NCBI GenBank assembly: GCA_044450785.1
Contig: JBIOJM010000439.1
Location: forward strand, 1 to 6,939
Direction: 5' to 3'
Length of the DNA stretch: 6,939 nt
Origin: JBIOJM01 sp044450785
GTDB taxonomy: Bacteria > Planctomycetota > Planctomycetia > Isosphaerales > Isosphaeraceae
Part shown: piece by piece, positions 1 through 6,290 of the stretch
How positions within the stretch are numbered: the stretch's first letter is position 1
Layout: every line of letters starts with the position of its first letter
The notes under the pieces: generated by a model
The model's database searches: none
Told to the model about the DNA's origin: nothing
What the model saw: only the letters and a program-made list of their open reading frames with translations
Program-made: the position numbers and the translations under genes

Positions 1-72
1 CCCCCCTGACCCCCCCTTGCGAAGGGGGGGAAAGAGGATGGCGTGTTCGTAGCGGGGGATCGCGCGCAACAA
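1..72. repeat. C/G-hairpin interspersed repeat, copy 1
   Basis: The repeat begins with C6-TGA, followed by a perfect hairpin: CCCCCCCTT (10-18), loop GCG (19-21), AAGGGGGGG (22-30). An AAAG tail and about 27 nt of diverged sequence follow, then the 15-nt block GATCGCGCGCAACAA (58-72). The same parts, in the same order and at nearly the same spacing, recur at 256-329. It lies outside any gene and starts at the window edge, so it may extend further left. Such GC palindromes between genes behave like REP-type repeats. Whether it also acts in transcription ending or as a protein site cannot be read from the sequence. Confidence 0.7.
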
Positions 73-397
73 AACCGGGATGAACACTCAGCCGGTGCAA
101 GCCCAACTTTTCATCAGGCCAGGGCCAGGGGGGGTGGCCCCGGCACGAGCAATCACGGAGTCGTCAAAGGGGCTTCGCACCCGCCTCGCCGCATCTCTTA
201 GCCCCGTTGCCAAGGATGGGAAAGCTATTCACGATGTCCGAGGCGTCCGCCTACACCCCCCTGCCCCCCCCTTCGCAAGGGGGGGAAAGGGATCGCTCGG
301 CCGCGCCGTCTTTCGATCGCGCGCAACAATAACACCCGTCTCCCATCCGCGGCTTCAGTCAAGTCAACACGGATGTTTCATCACCCTAGCCTGCCGC
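73..397. other. Gene-poor intergenic stretch
   Basis: Apart from repeat copy 2, I see no supportable gene, RNA gene or promoter here. A long open frame on the plus strand starting at 80 runs antisense into pckA and has the Arg/Pro/Gly-rich composition of a chance frame in GC-rich DNA. A small GGGCCA/TGGCCC hairpin with a seven-G loop (122-140) is visible but has no clear role. Confidence 0.6.
256..329. repeat. C/G-hairpin interspersed repeat, copy 2
   Basis: This is the second copy of the repeat at 1-72. It runs C6-TG, C8, TT (272-273), loop CGC (274-276), AA, G7 (279-285), AAAG, about 26 nt of diverged sequence, and the identical 15-nt block at 315-329. The hairpin has a 9-bp stem (265-273 with 277-285). 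The outer parts match copy 1 in direct orientation, but the central heptamer is TTCGCAA here and TTGCGAA in copy 1, so the core is inverted relative to its flanks. It lies about 100 bp beyond the 3' end of pckA. Confidence 0.7.
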
Positions 398-430
398 TGT
401 GGCACAGGTCGGCCGTCGGCCTGTGCCACA
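398..430 (-). terminator. Hairpin just downstream of pckA
   Basis: A perfect 11-bp inverted repeat, TGTGGCACAGG (398-408) and CCTGTGCCACA (420-430), surrounds an 11-nt loop. It begins 4 nt after the pckA stop codon (435-437, minus strand). Its position and symmetry suggest transcription ending or 3'-end protection of the pckA mRNA. There is no T run after the stem in the minus-strand direction, so it is not a classical intrinsic terminator. Confidence 0.5.
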
Positions 431-434
431 CGTT

Positions 435-2018
435 TCACACCCTCGGTCCGGCCTGGCGCACTTCGTCCGGGGCCTGGCCGGCGTGCAGGGCGAAGTTGTC
501 GCGGAACCGGAGGGCGAGATGACCCGCGGCCCGGTCATAGGCTTGCGGGTCGGTCCAGGTGGTGCGCGGCAGCAGCAGCTCGCGGGGCACGCCGGGACAG
601 GACGATGGGACCTGGAGATTCCAGCGCGGATCCTCCACCGCCGGCACGAGAGACAGGGCCCCGTCATGGATCGCGTCGATGATGGCGCGGGTATAGGCCA
701 GCTTGATCCTCGACCCGACGCCGTGGGGCCCCCCCGTCCATCCCGTGTTCAGCAGCCAGGCGCGGGTCTGGTGGCGGCGGACCTTCTCGGCCAGCAGCTC
801 CGCGTATCGGGCCGGGTGCAGAACCAGGAACGCCGCGCCGAAGCACGCCGAAAACGTGACCTGCGGCTCCATGACTCCCACCTCCGTACCCGCGATCTTG
901 GCCGTGTAGCCGCTCAAGAAATGGTACATCGCCTGGGGCGCGGTCAGACGGCTCACCGGCGGCAGGACGCCAAAGGCGTCGCAGGTCAGGAAGATCATGT
1001 TCCTGGGGTGGCCCCCCAGGCAAGGAACGAGCGCATTGTCGATGTGCTCGATCGGGTAGCACGCCCGGGTGTTTTCCGTGAGGGATCGATCCTCGTACTG
1101 GGCGGCTCGTGACTCCACGTCGAAGACGACGTTCTCCAGCACCGCCCCGAAGCGGACAGCTCGAAAGATCTGGGGCTCTTGCGCCTCGCTCAAGCCGAGG
1201 CACTTGGCGTAGCAACCCCCCTCGATGTTGAAAATCCCCTGGTCGCTCCAGCAGTGTTCGTCGTCGCCGATCAGCGGGCGGCGCGGGTCGGACGAGAGGG
1301 TTGTCTTTCCCGTTCCCGACAAGCCGAAGAATAGCGTCGAGTCCCCGTCGATCCCCTCATTGGCGCTGCAATGCATCGAGAGCACGCCGCTCTGAGGCAT
1401 CCAGTAGTTCATGGCGGTGAAGACGCCCTTCTTCATCTCACCGGCGTAGTTGGTCCCGAGGACGACCATCTCACGGCGCTCGAGGTTGAGCATGACGCTG
1501 GTCGAGGAGTTGACGCCCGGGACCTCGCGGTCGGCGGCCTGGTCGCCGGCGTTCAAGATGACGAGATCGGGCTCTCCGAACCCCTCCAGCTCGTCGGGCG
1601 TTGGGCGGATCAACAGGTTGTGCATGAACAGGGCGTGGTACGCCCGGGCGCAGATGACGCGGACTTTGATCTTGTAGGCGCTGTCCCACCCCGCGTAGCC
1701 GTCGACGACGTAGACCGTCGGCCGCCCCTCGAGAAAAGCCAGAGCTTGCCGCCGGCAGGCCACGAAGCTCTGGTCGCTCGCGGGGATGTTCACGCTGCCC
1801 CACCAGACTTGGGCGGAGCTGGCGGGATTGTCGACGATGCGCTTGTCCGTGGGGCTGCGGCCGGTCTTGGTCCCCGAGAACGTGGCCAGGGCCCCGCTCG
1901 AGAGAATGGCCGCTCCTTCGCGAGCCACCGCGTGCTCGTAGAGCAACGCCGGCGGGGCGTTGCGCAATACGTCCGCCGTCTTGATGTCGATCGTGTGTGC
2001 TTCGAGGCCGATGGCCAT
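435..2018 (-). CDS. pckA: Phosphoenolpyruvate carboxykinase (ATP)
   Basis: This 527-residue protein is full length for the ATP-type enzyme, which converts oxaloacetate plus ATP to PEP, CO2 and ADP in the cytoplasm as the entry step of gluconeogenesis. Visible motifs, in order: the substrate-binding FSGTKTGRSPTDKR segment (48-60, Arg54); YAGEMKKG (191-198, Tyr191 and Lys197, metal/substrate site); MHCSANEG (215-222, His216); the phosphate-binding loop GLSGTGKTT (232-240, Lys238); the kinase-2 stretch LIGDDEHCW (249-257, metal-binding Asp); the NTR motif (Arg318); DAFGVLPPVSRLT (347-359); and GWTGGPHGVGSR near 426-437, where relatives usually have Tyr at the His position. The ATG at 2018 is chosen because GGAGGT lies 4 nt upstream and the N terminus has normal length. 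It is transcribed alone, away from the plus-strand operon. No truncation or frameshift is seen. Confidence 0.97.
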   Translation of the reverse strand: MAIGLEAHTIDIKTADVLRNAPPALLYEHAVAREGAAILSSGALATFSGTKTGRSPTDKRIVDNPASSAQVWWGSVNIPASDQSFVACRRQALAFLEGRPTVYVVDGYAGWDSAYKIKVRVICARAYHALFMHNLLIRPTPDELEGFGEPDLVILNAGDQAADREVPGVNSSTSVMLNLERREMVVLGTNYAGEMKKGVFTAMNYWMPQSGVLSMHCSANEGIDGDSTLFFGLSGTGKTTLSSDPRRPLIGDDEHCWSDQGIFNIEGGCYAKCLGLSEAQEPQIFRAVRFGAVLENVVFDVESRAAQYEDRSLTENTRACYPIEHIDNALVPCLGGHPRNMIFLTCDAFGVLPPVSRLTAPQAMYHFLSGYTAKIAGTEVGVMEPQVTFSACFGAAFLVLHPARYAELLAEKVRRHQTRAWLLNTGWTGGPHGVGSRIKLAYTRAIIDAIHDGALSLVPAVEDPRWNLQVPSSCPGVPRELLLPRTTWTDPQAYDRAAGHLALRFRDNFALHAGQAPDEVRQAGPRV

Positions 2019-2022
2019 GGAG

Positions 2023-2028
2023 ACCTCC
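2023..2028 (-). promoter_or_regulatory. Strong ribosome binding site of pckA
   Basis: The minus strand reads GGAGGT, then CTCC, then ATG. This is a near-perfect Shine-Dalgarno sequence with a short 4-nt gap, and it fixes the pckA start at 2018. Confidence 0.75.
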
Positions 2029-2053
2029 GAATCAGCAGCCGGTGCTTTCCTGC

Positions 2054-2082
2054 ATCATAGTTGATAATCCCCTGGCGCGCAA
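2054..2082 (-). promoter_or_regulatory. Candidate sigma70-type promoter of pckA
   Basis: On the minus strand, TTGCGC (2082-2077) and TATGAT (2059-2054) are separated by exactly 17 nt. Transcription would start near 2047, giving a leader of roughly 30 nt that contains the ribosome binding site. The -10 box matches the consensus at five of six positions and the -35 at four of six. This is an assignment by eye in a region with few competing AT-rich hexamers. Confidence 0.45.
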
Positions 2083-2226
2083 ACTCGGATTGGCCTCGAT
2101 TCGATCCTTTCTTTCCCAGCCGGTTTTGCGTAGATTGCTGGTTCCATGGATGACCGAACTCGACCGTGACGCGGCGACCCGCCGGGTGATGCGAGACCCG
2201 CGCCGATCCAAGAAATCAGCACAGAC

Positions 2227-3087
2227 ATGCTCATAATCGATGGTCATGCTCACATTTACAGTGACGACGAGCGGGTCTATCCCACGATCGCCCGGCCGCT
2301 CCGCCCGCGCGCGGGGACTGGGACGGTCGCCCAGCTCGACCGCCAGCGGAAGGCCGCACTGGTCCGTCACGTCGTGGTGATCCAGGCGACCACGTGTTAC
2401 GGTTGGGACAACCGGTTCTTGGTCGATACCGCTCGGGCCAACCCCGATTGGATGACCGGCATCTGCACGCTCGACCCGGACAACCCGCACAGCCCGGAAT
2501 TGCTGGAAGTCTATGCGCAGGGCCACAACATCCGCGGGCTTCGAAGCTACCAGGCTGCGGATGGCCGGCTGGTTCACCCCGGCGTCGACCGGCTCTGGGA
2601 TGCGGCGCGGCGGCTGGGTATCGTCGTCAACGTCCGTGTGAACCGCGACAAGACCGCGGAGCTGGCGGCGCTACTGGGCCGATACTCGGATCTGAAGGTC
2701 GTTCTCGACCACTGTCTGTATCTGGCCGCCGGGCCGGAGCACGAACCCATTCTGAAAGACGTGCTCGAGCTGGCGCGGCACGCAAATCTGCATGCCAAGC
2801 TCTCTTTCCTCGCCACCGGCAGCAAGGGGCCTTACCCCTTCGAGGACATGCACGACGCCTGCCGCCGGATCATCCGTGCCTATGGGCCGGACCGCTGCCT
2901 CTGGGGGAGTGCCTTCCCGTGCGAGCTGTGGTGCCCGAAGGCGACCTACGCCCAGCACATCCGTCTCTTCACCCACGAGCTCGGCCTCGACGCTCGCACG
3001 CAGGAATCGATCCTGGGCAAGACGGCCCGCCACCTCTACTTCGAGCCGAAGACAACCGTACCCGCCCCGACGAAAGGCACGCGATGA
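2227..3087 (+). CDS. Amidohydrolase_2-family TIM-barrel hydrolase (altered metal site)
   Basis: This 286-residue protein looks like a metal-dependent hydrolase of the amidohydrolase_2 type (COG3618-like), a family that includes sugar-lactone and other lactone hydrolases. The first strand carries the HxH metal motif in IDGHAHIY (His7, His9). Further likely metal-site histidines are in VLDHC (His162) and NLHAKLSF (His189). The last barrel strand reads LWGSAFPCELW (225-235), where this family normally has GSD followed by an aromatic residue and Pro. The expected metal/catalytic Asp is Ala229 (codon GCC at 2911-2913), one base from GAC. The ATG at 2227 gives the standard short N terminus before IDGHAH, although no good Shine-Dalgarno site precedes it. 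There is no signal peptide, so it should be cytoplasmic. It is the first gene of a four-gene overlapping run. With the downstream dehydratase it could act on a sugar lactone, but the substrate is unknown and activity is doubtful if Ala229 is real. Confidence 0.88.
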   Translation: MLIIDGHAHIYSDDERVYPTIARPLRPRAGTGTVAQLDRQRKAALVRHVVVIQATTCYGWDNRFLVDTARANPDWMTGICTLDPDNPHSPELLEVYAQGHNIRGLRSYQAADGRLVHPGVDRLWDAARRLGIVVNVRVNRDKTAELAALLGRYSDLKVVLDHCLYLAAGPEHEPILKDVLELARHANLHAKLSFLATGSKGPYPFEDMHDACRRIIRAYGPDRCLWGSAFPCELWCPKATYAQHIRLFTHELGLDARTQESILGKTARHLYFEPKTTVPAPTKGTR

Positions 3088-4328
3088 GACGGCGCCATTT
3101 CCTCATGACAACCAGTCTGGCCGCGGGCGCCGCCCTTGGCGCGCCGCCCGAGCTGCAACCGCCTGGACGAGCCCAGGGACGCCCGGAGATCCGGATCACG
3201 GACATCAAGACCTTCCTGGTCGGCCTGGGCCGGAACCACGTCTTCGTCAAGGTCGAGACCGACCAGGGAATCCATGGTATCGGCGAGGCCTACTCCTGCG
3301 GGCCGGACCAAGCCACCGTGGCGGCCATCAGCGACTTCAAGGACTGGCTGGTCGGTCAAGACCCTCGTAACATCGAGTACCTCTGCGCGACGATGGTCAA
3401 CTTCAGCCGGTTCCCGGGCGGCTCGGTGCTGGGCGCGGCGATCAGCGGGATCGAGCACGCGCTCTGGGACATTTCGGGCAAGGCGGCTGGATTACCCGTC
3501 TACCGGCTCCTGGGTGGCAAGTGCCGCGAGAAGGTCCGGGTTTACCAGGGCGCGGGCGGCGCCGAGCCGAGCCAGCTCGCCGAAAACGCCAAGGCCGCGG
3601 TCGAGAAATACGGCTACACGGCCGTCAAGATCGCGCCGCACCCGCCGGGCATGCACGCCGCGCCCTACAATGCCGTGACCCGAGCGGCCGGCCAGCGCAT
3701 CCGCGCGGTCCGAGAGGCCCTGGGTCCGGACAGGGACATCGCCGTGGACATTCACGCCCAGTTCTTCGAACCCAGCCGCGCCGTTCGGGTGGCGAAGGCC
3801 ATCGAGCCCTACCAGCCTCTCTGGCTCGAAGAGCCGATCCGGCCCGAGAACGTCGATGCCCTGGCCAAGCTGGCCTCGCAGGTTGCGGTCCCTCTAGCCA
3901 GCGGCGAGTGCAATTACACCAAGTACGAATTCCAGCGCATCCTGCATGCCCAGGCGCTCGACATCATCCAGCCCGACATTTGCCTGTGTGGCGGCATGCT
4001 GGAGATGAAGAAGATCGCCGCCATGGCCGAGGCACACTACGTCGTGGTTGCCCCCCATAACCCCATGGGACCAGTGGCCAACGTCGTCAACGCCCACTTC
4101 GCCGCCTCCACGCCGAACTTCCTGATCCTCGAGTACACTCCCGATGACACCCCACCCCGCCGGGACCTGGTCCGCGAGCCCCTGGTCCTCAAGGATGGCT
4201 ACCTCCCAATCCCCGACAAACCTGGGTGGGGCATCGAGCTCAATGAAGAGGCGTTCCGCCATTACCCACCCAAGCCCTGGCGCCGCGGGTTCGGTTACCG
4301 GGTGGACGGCTCCGTGGATTTTATCTGA
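3084..4328 (+). CDS. Tat-exported mandelate racemase/galactonate dehydratase-like enolase-superfamily enzyme
   Basis: This 414-residue enolase-superfamily protein most resembles the D-galactonate/D-mannonate dehydratase-type subgroup, whose members remove water from aldonic acids. An N-terminal capping domain (about 36-150) is followed by the barrel. Likely metal ligands are Asp222 in VDIHAQF, a Glu in LWLEEP (248-251) and Glu275 in LASGE. Candidate acid/base residues are His224 of the D-x-H pair, His325 in VAPHNPMGP and Glu350 in LILEYTP. All key positions are present, so the enzyme looks active. The start at 3084 overlaps the upstream stop as ATGA, with AAAGG a few bases before it. It gives a Tat-type signal, RRRHFLM plus a short hydrophobic stretch ending near ALGA (20). 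Export is unusual for a sugar-acid dehydratase but common in planctomycete versions. The exact substrate cannot be told from sequence. Confidence 0.92.
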   Translation: MRRRHFLMTTSLAAGAALGAPPELQPPGRAQGRPEIRITDIKTFLVGLGRNHVFVKVETDQGIHGIGEAYSCGPDQATVAAISDFKDWLVGQDPRNIEYLCATMVNFSRFPGGSVLGAAISGIEHALWDISGKAAGLPVYRLLGGKCREKVRVYQGAGGAEPSQLAENAKAAVEKYGYTAVKIAPHPPGMHAAPYNAVTRAAGQRIRAVREALGPDRDIAVDIHAQFFEPSRAVRVAKAIEPYQPLWLEEPIRPENVDALAKLASQVAVPLASGECNYTKYEFQRILHAQALDIIQPDICLCGGMLEMKKIAAMAEAHYVVVAPHNPMGPVANVVNAHFAASTPNFLILEYTPDDTPPRRDLVREPLVLKDGYLPIPDKPGWGIELNEEAFRHYPPKPWRRGFGYRVDGSVDFI

Positions 4329-5329
4329 TGATGAGGCACGTCGCGATTCTCGGCGCTGGTGGCATGGGGACGGCGCTCGCCTTGCTCTTTTCCAAGGCGG
4401 TCGCCGACGTCCGGCTCTGGTCGCGTGATCCCGATCACGCCGAGCAATTCGCGCGCACGCGCGTCAACCTTCGGCATTTGCCGGGGATCAACGTTCCCGA
4501 ATCGGTCCGGATCACGGCCGGGGGAGTCGAGGCCGCCGCCGGCGCCGACCTGATCGTGGCGGCGGTCCCCACTCCCTATCTGCGGGCCACCCTGGCGGGG
4601 CTGGCCCCCGATCTGCCCGCGGGCATCCCGGTCCTGAGCGTGGTCAAGGGCATTGAATACGGCAGCTTCGCGCGGCCGAGCCAGATCATCCAGGAGACGC
4701 TGGGACCGCGTCCTGTCGCCGTGCTCAGCGGGCCGAGCCACGCCGAGGAGCTGGCGCGCGGTCTACCCGCTTCCGTCGTGGTCTCCGGTCAGTTCGAACC
4801 GCTCAATCAGCAGGTCCGCGCCGTGCTCTCCCAGGAGGTGTTCCGCGTCTACACGAGCACCGACGCCCTGGGTGTCGAGCTGGCCGGCGCCTTGAAGAAC
4901 ATCCTGGGGATCGCCGCGGGGATCTGCGATGGGCTGGCTTTCGGTGACAACGCCAAGGCGGCGCTCCTCACGCGCGGACTCGTCGAGATCGCCCGGCTCG
5001 GGGTTCACCTCGGGGCCCGGCTGGAAACCTTCTACGGACTGGCCGGAGTGGGCGACGTCGTCACGACCTGTTACAGTCCCTACGGTCGCAATCGCTCCGT
5101 CGGCGAGCGGATCGGCAGAGGAGAAACGATCGAGCACGTGCTGGCGGAGATGGTTGACGTCGCGGAAGGGGTGCCGACCACGCGCAGCGTTCATTCGCTG
5201 GCGGCCCGGCAGGGTGTGGAGATGCCGATCACCTCCGAGCTTTATCAGGTCCTCTTCGAGGGGAAGCCGCCCCGGACGGCCGTGGTCGACCTCATGGTTC
5301 GTCACCCCAAGGCTGAATTCGCATGGTGA
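4328..5329 (+). CDS. gpsA: Glycerol-3-phosphate dehydrogenase [NAD(P)+]
   Basis: This 333-residue protein has the family's usual length. GpsA interconverts dihydroxyacetone phosphate and sn-glycerol 3-phosphate in the cytoplasm, supplying the phospholipid backbone. The Rossmann motif GAGGMG is at 9-14, SVVKGIE at 104-110 and the conserved LSGPSHAEE at 133-141. The C-terminal catalytic domain has GALKNILGIAAGICDGL (187-203, catalytic Lys190), GLAGVGDVVTTC (237-248, Asp243) and the GRNR substrate-phosphate motif (253-256). The start shares one base with the upstream stop (TGATG). A second ATG follows directly at 4331, so either may be used. No strong Shine-Dalgarno site is visible, which fits translation coupled to the gene before. 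Its reaction has no clear link to the exported dehydratase, so sharing an operon may reflect convenience of expression rather than one pathway. Confidence 0.96.
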   Translation: MMRHVAILGAGGMGTALALLFSKAVADVRLWSRDPDHAEQFARTRVNLRHLPGINVPESVRITAGGVEAAAGADLIVAAVPTPYLRATLAGLAPDLPAGIPVLSVVKGIEYGSFARPSQIIQETLGPRPVAVLSGPSHAEELARGLPASVVVSGQFEPLNQQVRAVLSQEVFRVYTSTDALGVELAGALKNILGIAAGICDGLAFGDNAKAALLTRGLVEIARLGVHLGARLETFYGLAGVGDVVTTCYSPYGRNRSVGERIGRGETIEHVLAEMVDVAEGVPTTRSVHSLAARQGVEMPITSELYQVLFEGKPPRTAVVDLMVRHPKAEFAW

Positions 5330-5907
5330 GTCCGCGACCCGACTCGTGTGCCGTCGCCTTCAAGGAATGGGCCGGCGTGTGCGACGCCCTGATCCAGGGA
5401 CGTCAGTCCCTGATCGTCCGCAAGGGGGGGATCAGCGAGGGCGCCGGCCCCGGAACTTTCGTTCCCGAGCATTCCGAGTTTTGGCTCTATCCGACGTGGG
5501 TCCATCAGGCTGAACAAGGGCTGCGCGGGTCGGGCGGAACTGGACCTCCGGCTCACCCGGTTGATCCCGGCGGCGCGATCTCGATCCGTGCTCTGGTTCG
5601 TGTCGGCCCGATCGGCTACGTCGAGAGCGAGGAAACGCTGCCTGAGCTCGAGGAATTCCACATTTTCACGGCCGAGACGATTGTCAAGCGATTCCGCTAT
5701 CGTCAGCCGGGGCTCTGGGTCTTGGGCGCTCGAGTCTGGCGGCATGACCCGGGCTTTGTCGTCGCCGCGAGCCCCGAGCATGCCGGCTGCAAGACGTGGG
5801 TCAACCTTGACGAGCCTCTGCCCACGACCGCGCTCTCCCCCGTGCTCGATGAGGCCGAATGGACCGCGGTCTGCCGGCGCCTGCGGGCCATCCTGGAGGG
5901 CGGCTGA
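5323..5907 (+). CDS. DUF1802 family protein
   Basis: This 194-residue protein has the pattern of DUF1802, a family of unknown function. An N-terminal block (12-37) reads AFKEWAGVCDAL then GRQSLIVRKGGI. It is followed by VPEHSEFWLYPTWVHQ (47-62), then a central region around ETLPELEEFHIF (104-115) and a block near 119-140 ending in LWVLGARVWR, before KTWVNLDEP (157-165). There is no signal peptide or membrane segment, so it is probably cytoplasmic. The ATG at 5323 overlaps gpsA by 7 nt. A GTG at 5326 would give the common 4-nt GTGA overlap, so the start is uncertain by one codon. It is the last gene of the four-gene run. No function can be given beyond the family name. Confidence 0.85.
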   Translation: MVSPRPDSCAVAFKEWAGVCDALIQGRQSLIVRKGGISEGAGPGTFVPEHSEFWLYPTWVHQAEQGLRGSGGTGPPAHPVDPGGAISIRALVRVGPIGYVESEETLPELEEFHIFTAETIVKRFRYRQPGLWVLGARVWRHDPGFVVAASPEHAGCKTWVNLDEPLPTTALSPVLDEAEWTAVCRRLRAILEGG

Positions 5908-5918
5908 CGGCCAGGCCG

Positions 5919-5935
5919 CGGGCCGAAACGGCTCG
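5919..5935 (+). terminator. Possible hairpin at end of the four-gene operon
   Basis: A 7-bp GC stem with one G-T pair and an AAA loop (CGGGCCG/CGGCTCG) lies 11 nt past the DUF1802 stop. No T run follows, so the case for transcription ending rests only on position and stem strength. Confidence 0.25.
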
Positions 5936-5950
5936 GGATCGCGAGTACGT

Positions 5951-6065
5951 AAAAGGTGCCAGCCACCAAATATGAGAAACTTACAGAATTTAGAGAGGCA
6001 ATGACCACGAAATCAGTTCATCGCACACAGTGTATTTTACCCAATTTTGGTGGCTGGCACCTTTT
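5951..6065. mobile_element. 115-bp MITE/REP-doublet-like element with 20-bp inverted ends
   Basis: The perfect 20-bp inverted repeats at 5951-5970 and 6046-6065 contain AAAAGGTGCCAGCCACC and its complement. Inside are 75 nt at about 37% GC, strikingly AT-rich against its surroundings. Each arm can itself fold a small GGTG/CACC hairpin, like units of REP doublets moved by REP-associated (RAYT) transposases. The size, perfect ends and lack of a transposase gene also fit a MITE. No target-site duplication is evident at the outer edges (ACGT on the left, CTGAG on the right). The right edge falls exactly where DUF433 homology begins, which indicates insertion with loss of the antitoxin's 5' part. 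Confidence 0.75.
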
Positions 6066-6290
6066 CTGAGTCCCGATGAAATCGTGACCAGCCACCCGAC
6101 GATTACTCTCGCCCAAGTGCATGCGGCTCTGGCATATTACTACGATCACAAGCAGGAAATCGACGCCGACATCGAGGAAGGGAAGCGTTTCGTCGAGGAG
6201 CTGAAGGCGAAGTCCCCGCCGTCAAAGCTCCAGAAACTCCTTGAGTCCAGGAAAGCCGATGGCTCGGACGATTCGCTTCCACCTGGATGA
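6030..6290 (+). CDS. 5'-truncated DUF433 antitoxin remnant fused to element sequence
   Basis: The open frame from a GTG at 6030 encodes 86 residues. The first 12 (codons 6030-6065) are translated from the inverted-repeat element. From residue 13 the sequence (LSPDEIVTSHPTITLAQVHAALAYYY) is the C-terminal half of a DUF433 protein, a small DNA-binding antitoxin family. It continues with an acidic helical tail (EIDADIEEGKRFVEEL). The expected N-terminal half, with its VxTPGVCGGxPRIxGTR-like motif, is missing and is not found in the 43 nt upstream of the element. No Shine-Dalgarno site supports the GTG, and CTG 6066 or GTG 6084 are equally uncertain starts. The frame overlaps the toxin start by 32 nt, the usual antitoxin-first arrangement. 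It is probably a relic that cannot bind its operator normally. A residual toxin-binding role is possible but not shown. Confidence 0.65.
   Translation: MYFTQFWWLAPFLSPDEIVTSHPTITLAQVHAALAYYYDHKQEIDADIEEGKRFVEELKAKSPPSKLQKLLESRKADGSDDSLPPG

Noticed and set aside
1..329. CRISPR array considered for the repeated C/G motifs
   Set aside because: There are only two copies, about 255 bp apart, with no regular repeat-spacer pattern and no cas genes in the window.
80..682. Plus-strand open frame of 200 codons starting between the repeats
   Set aside because: It runs through repeat copy 2, the pckA hairpin and pckA antisense sequence. Its composition is low-complexity Arg/Pro/Gly, so it is not a gene.
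399..1112. Long plus-strand open frame (237 codons) at the 3' end of pckA
   Set aside because: It is antisense to pckA, whose motifs are unmistakable. The frame is Arg/Gly/Val-rich and shows no family pattern.
1371..2060. Plus-strand open frame of 229 codons
   Set aside because: It is a mirror of the pckA coding strand in GC-rich DNA, with no recognisable protein features.
2108..2136. Possible plus-strand promoter for the operon (TAGATT at 2131)
   Set aside because: The -10-like hexamer has no acceptable -35 at 16-18 nt and the TG is one base off for an extended -10, so it is too weak to list.
2032..2577. Minus-strand open frame of 181 codons across the pckA/amidohydrolase gap
   Set aside because: It is mostly antisense to the amidohydrolase and has no family pattern. 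The intergenic part fits promoter and leader sequence better.
6001..6069. 22-codon ORF inside the inverted-repeat element, preceded by AGAGAGG
   Set aside because: The Shine-Dalgarno-like stretch is only 2 nt from the ATG, the peptide crosses the inverted-repeat arm and resembles nothing known. Chance is more likely.
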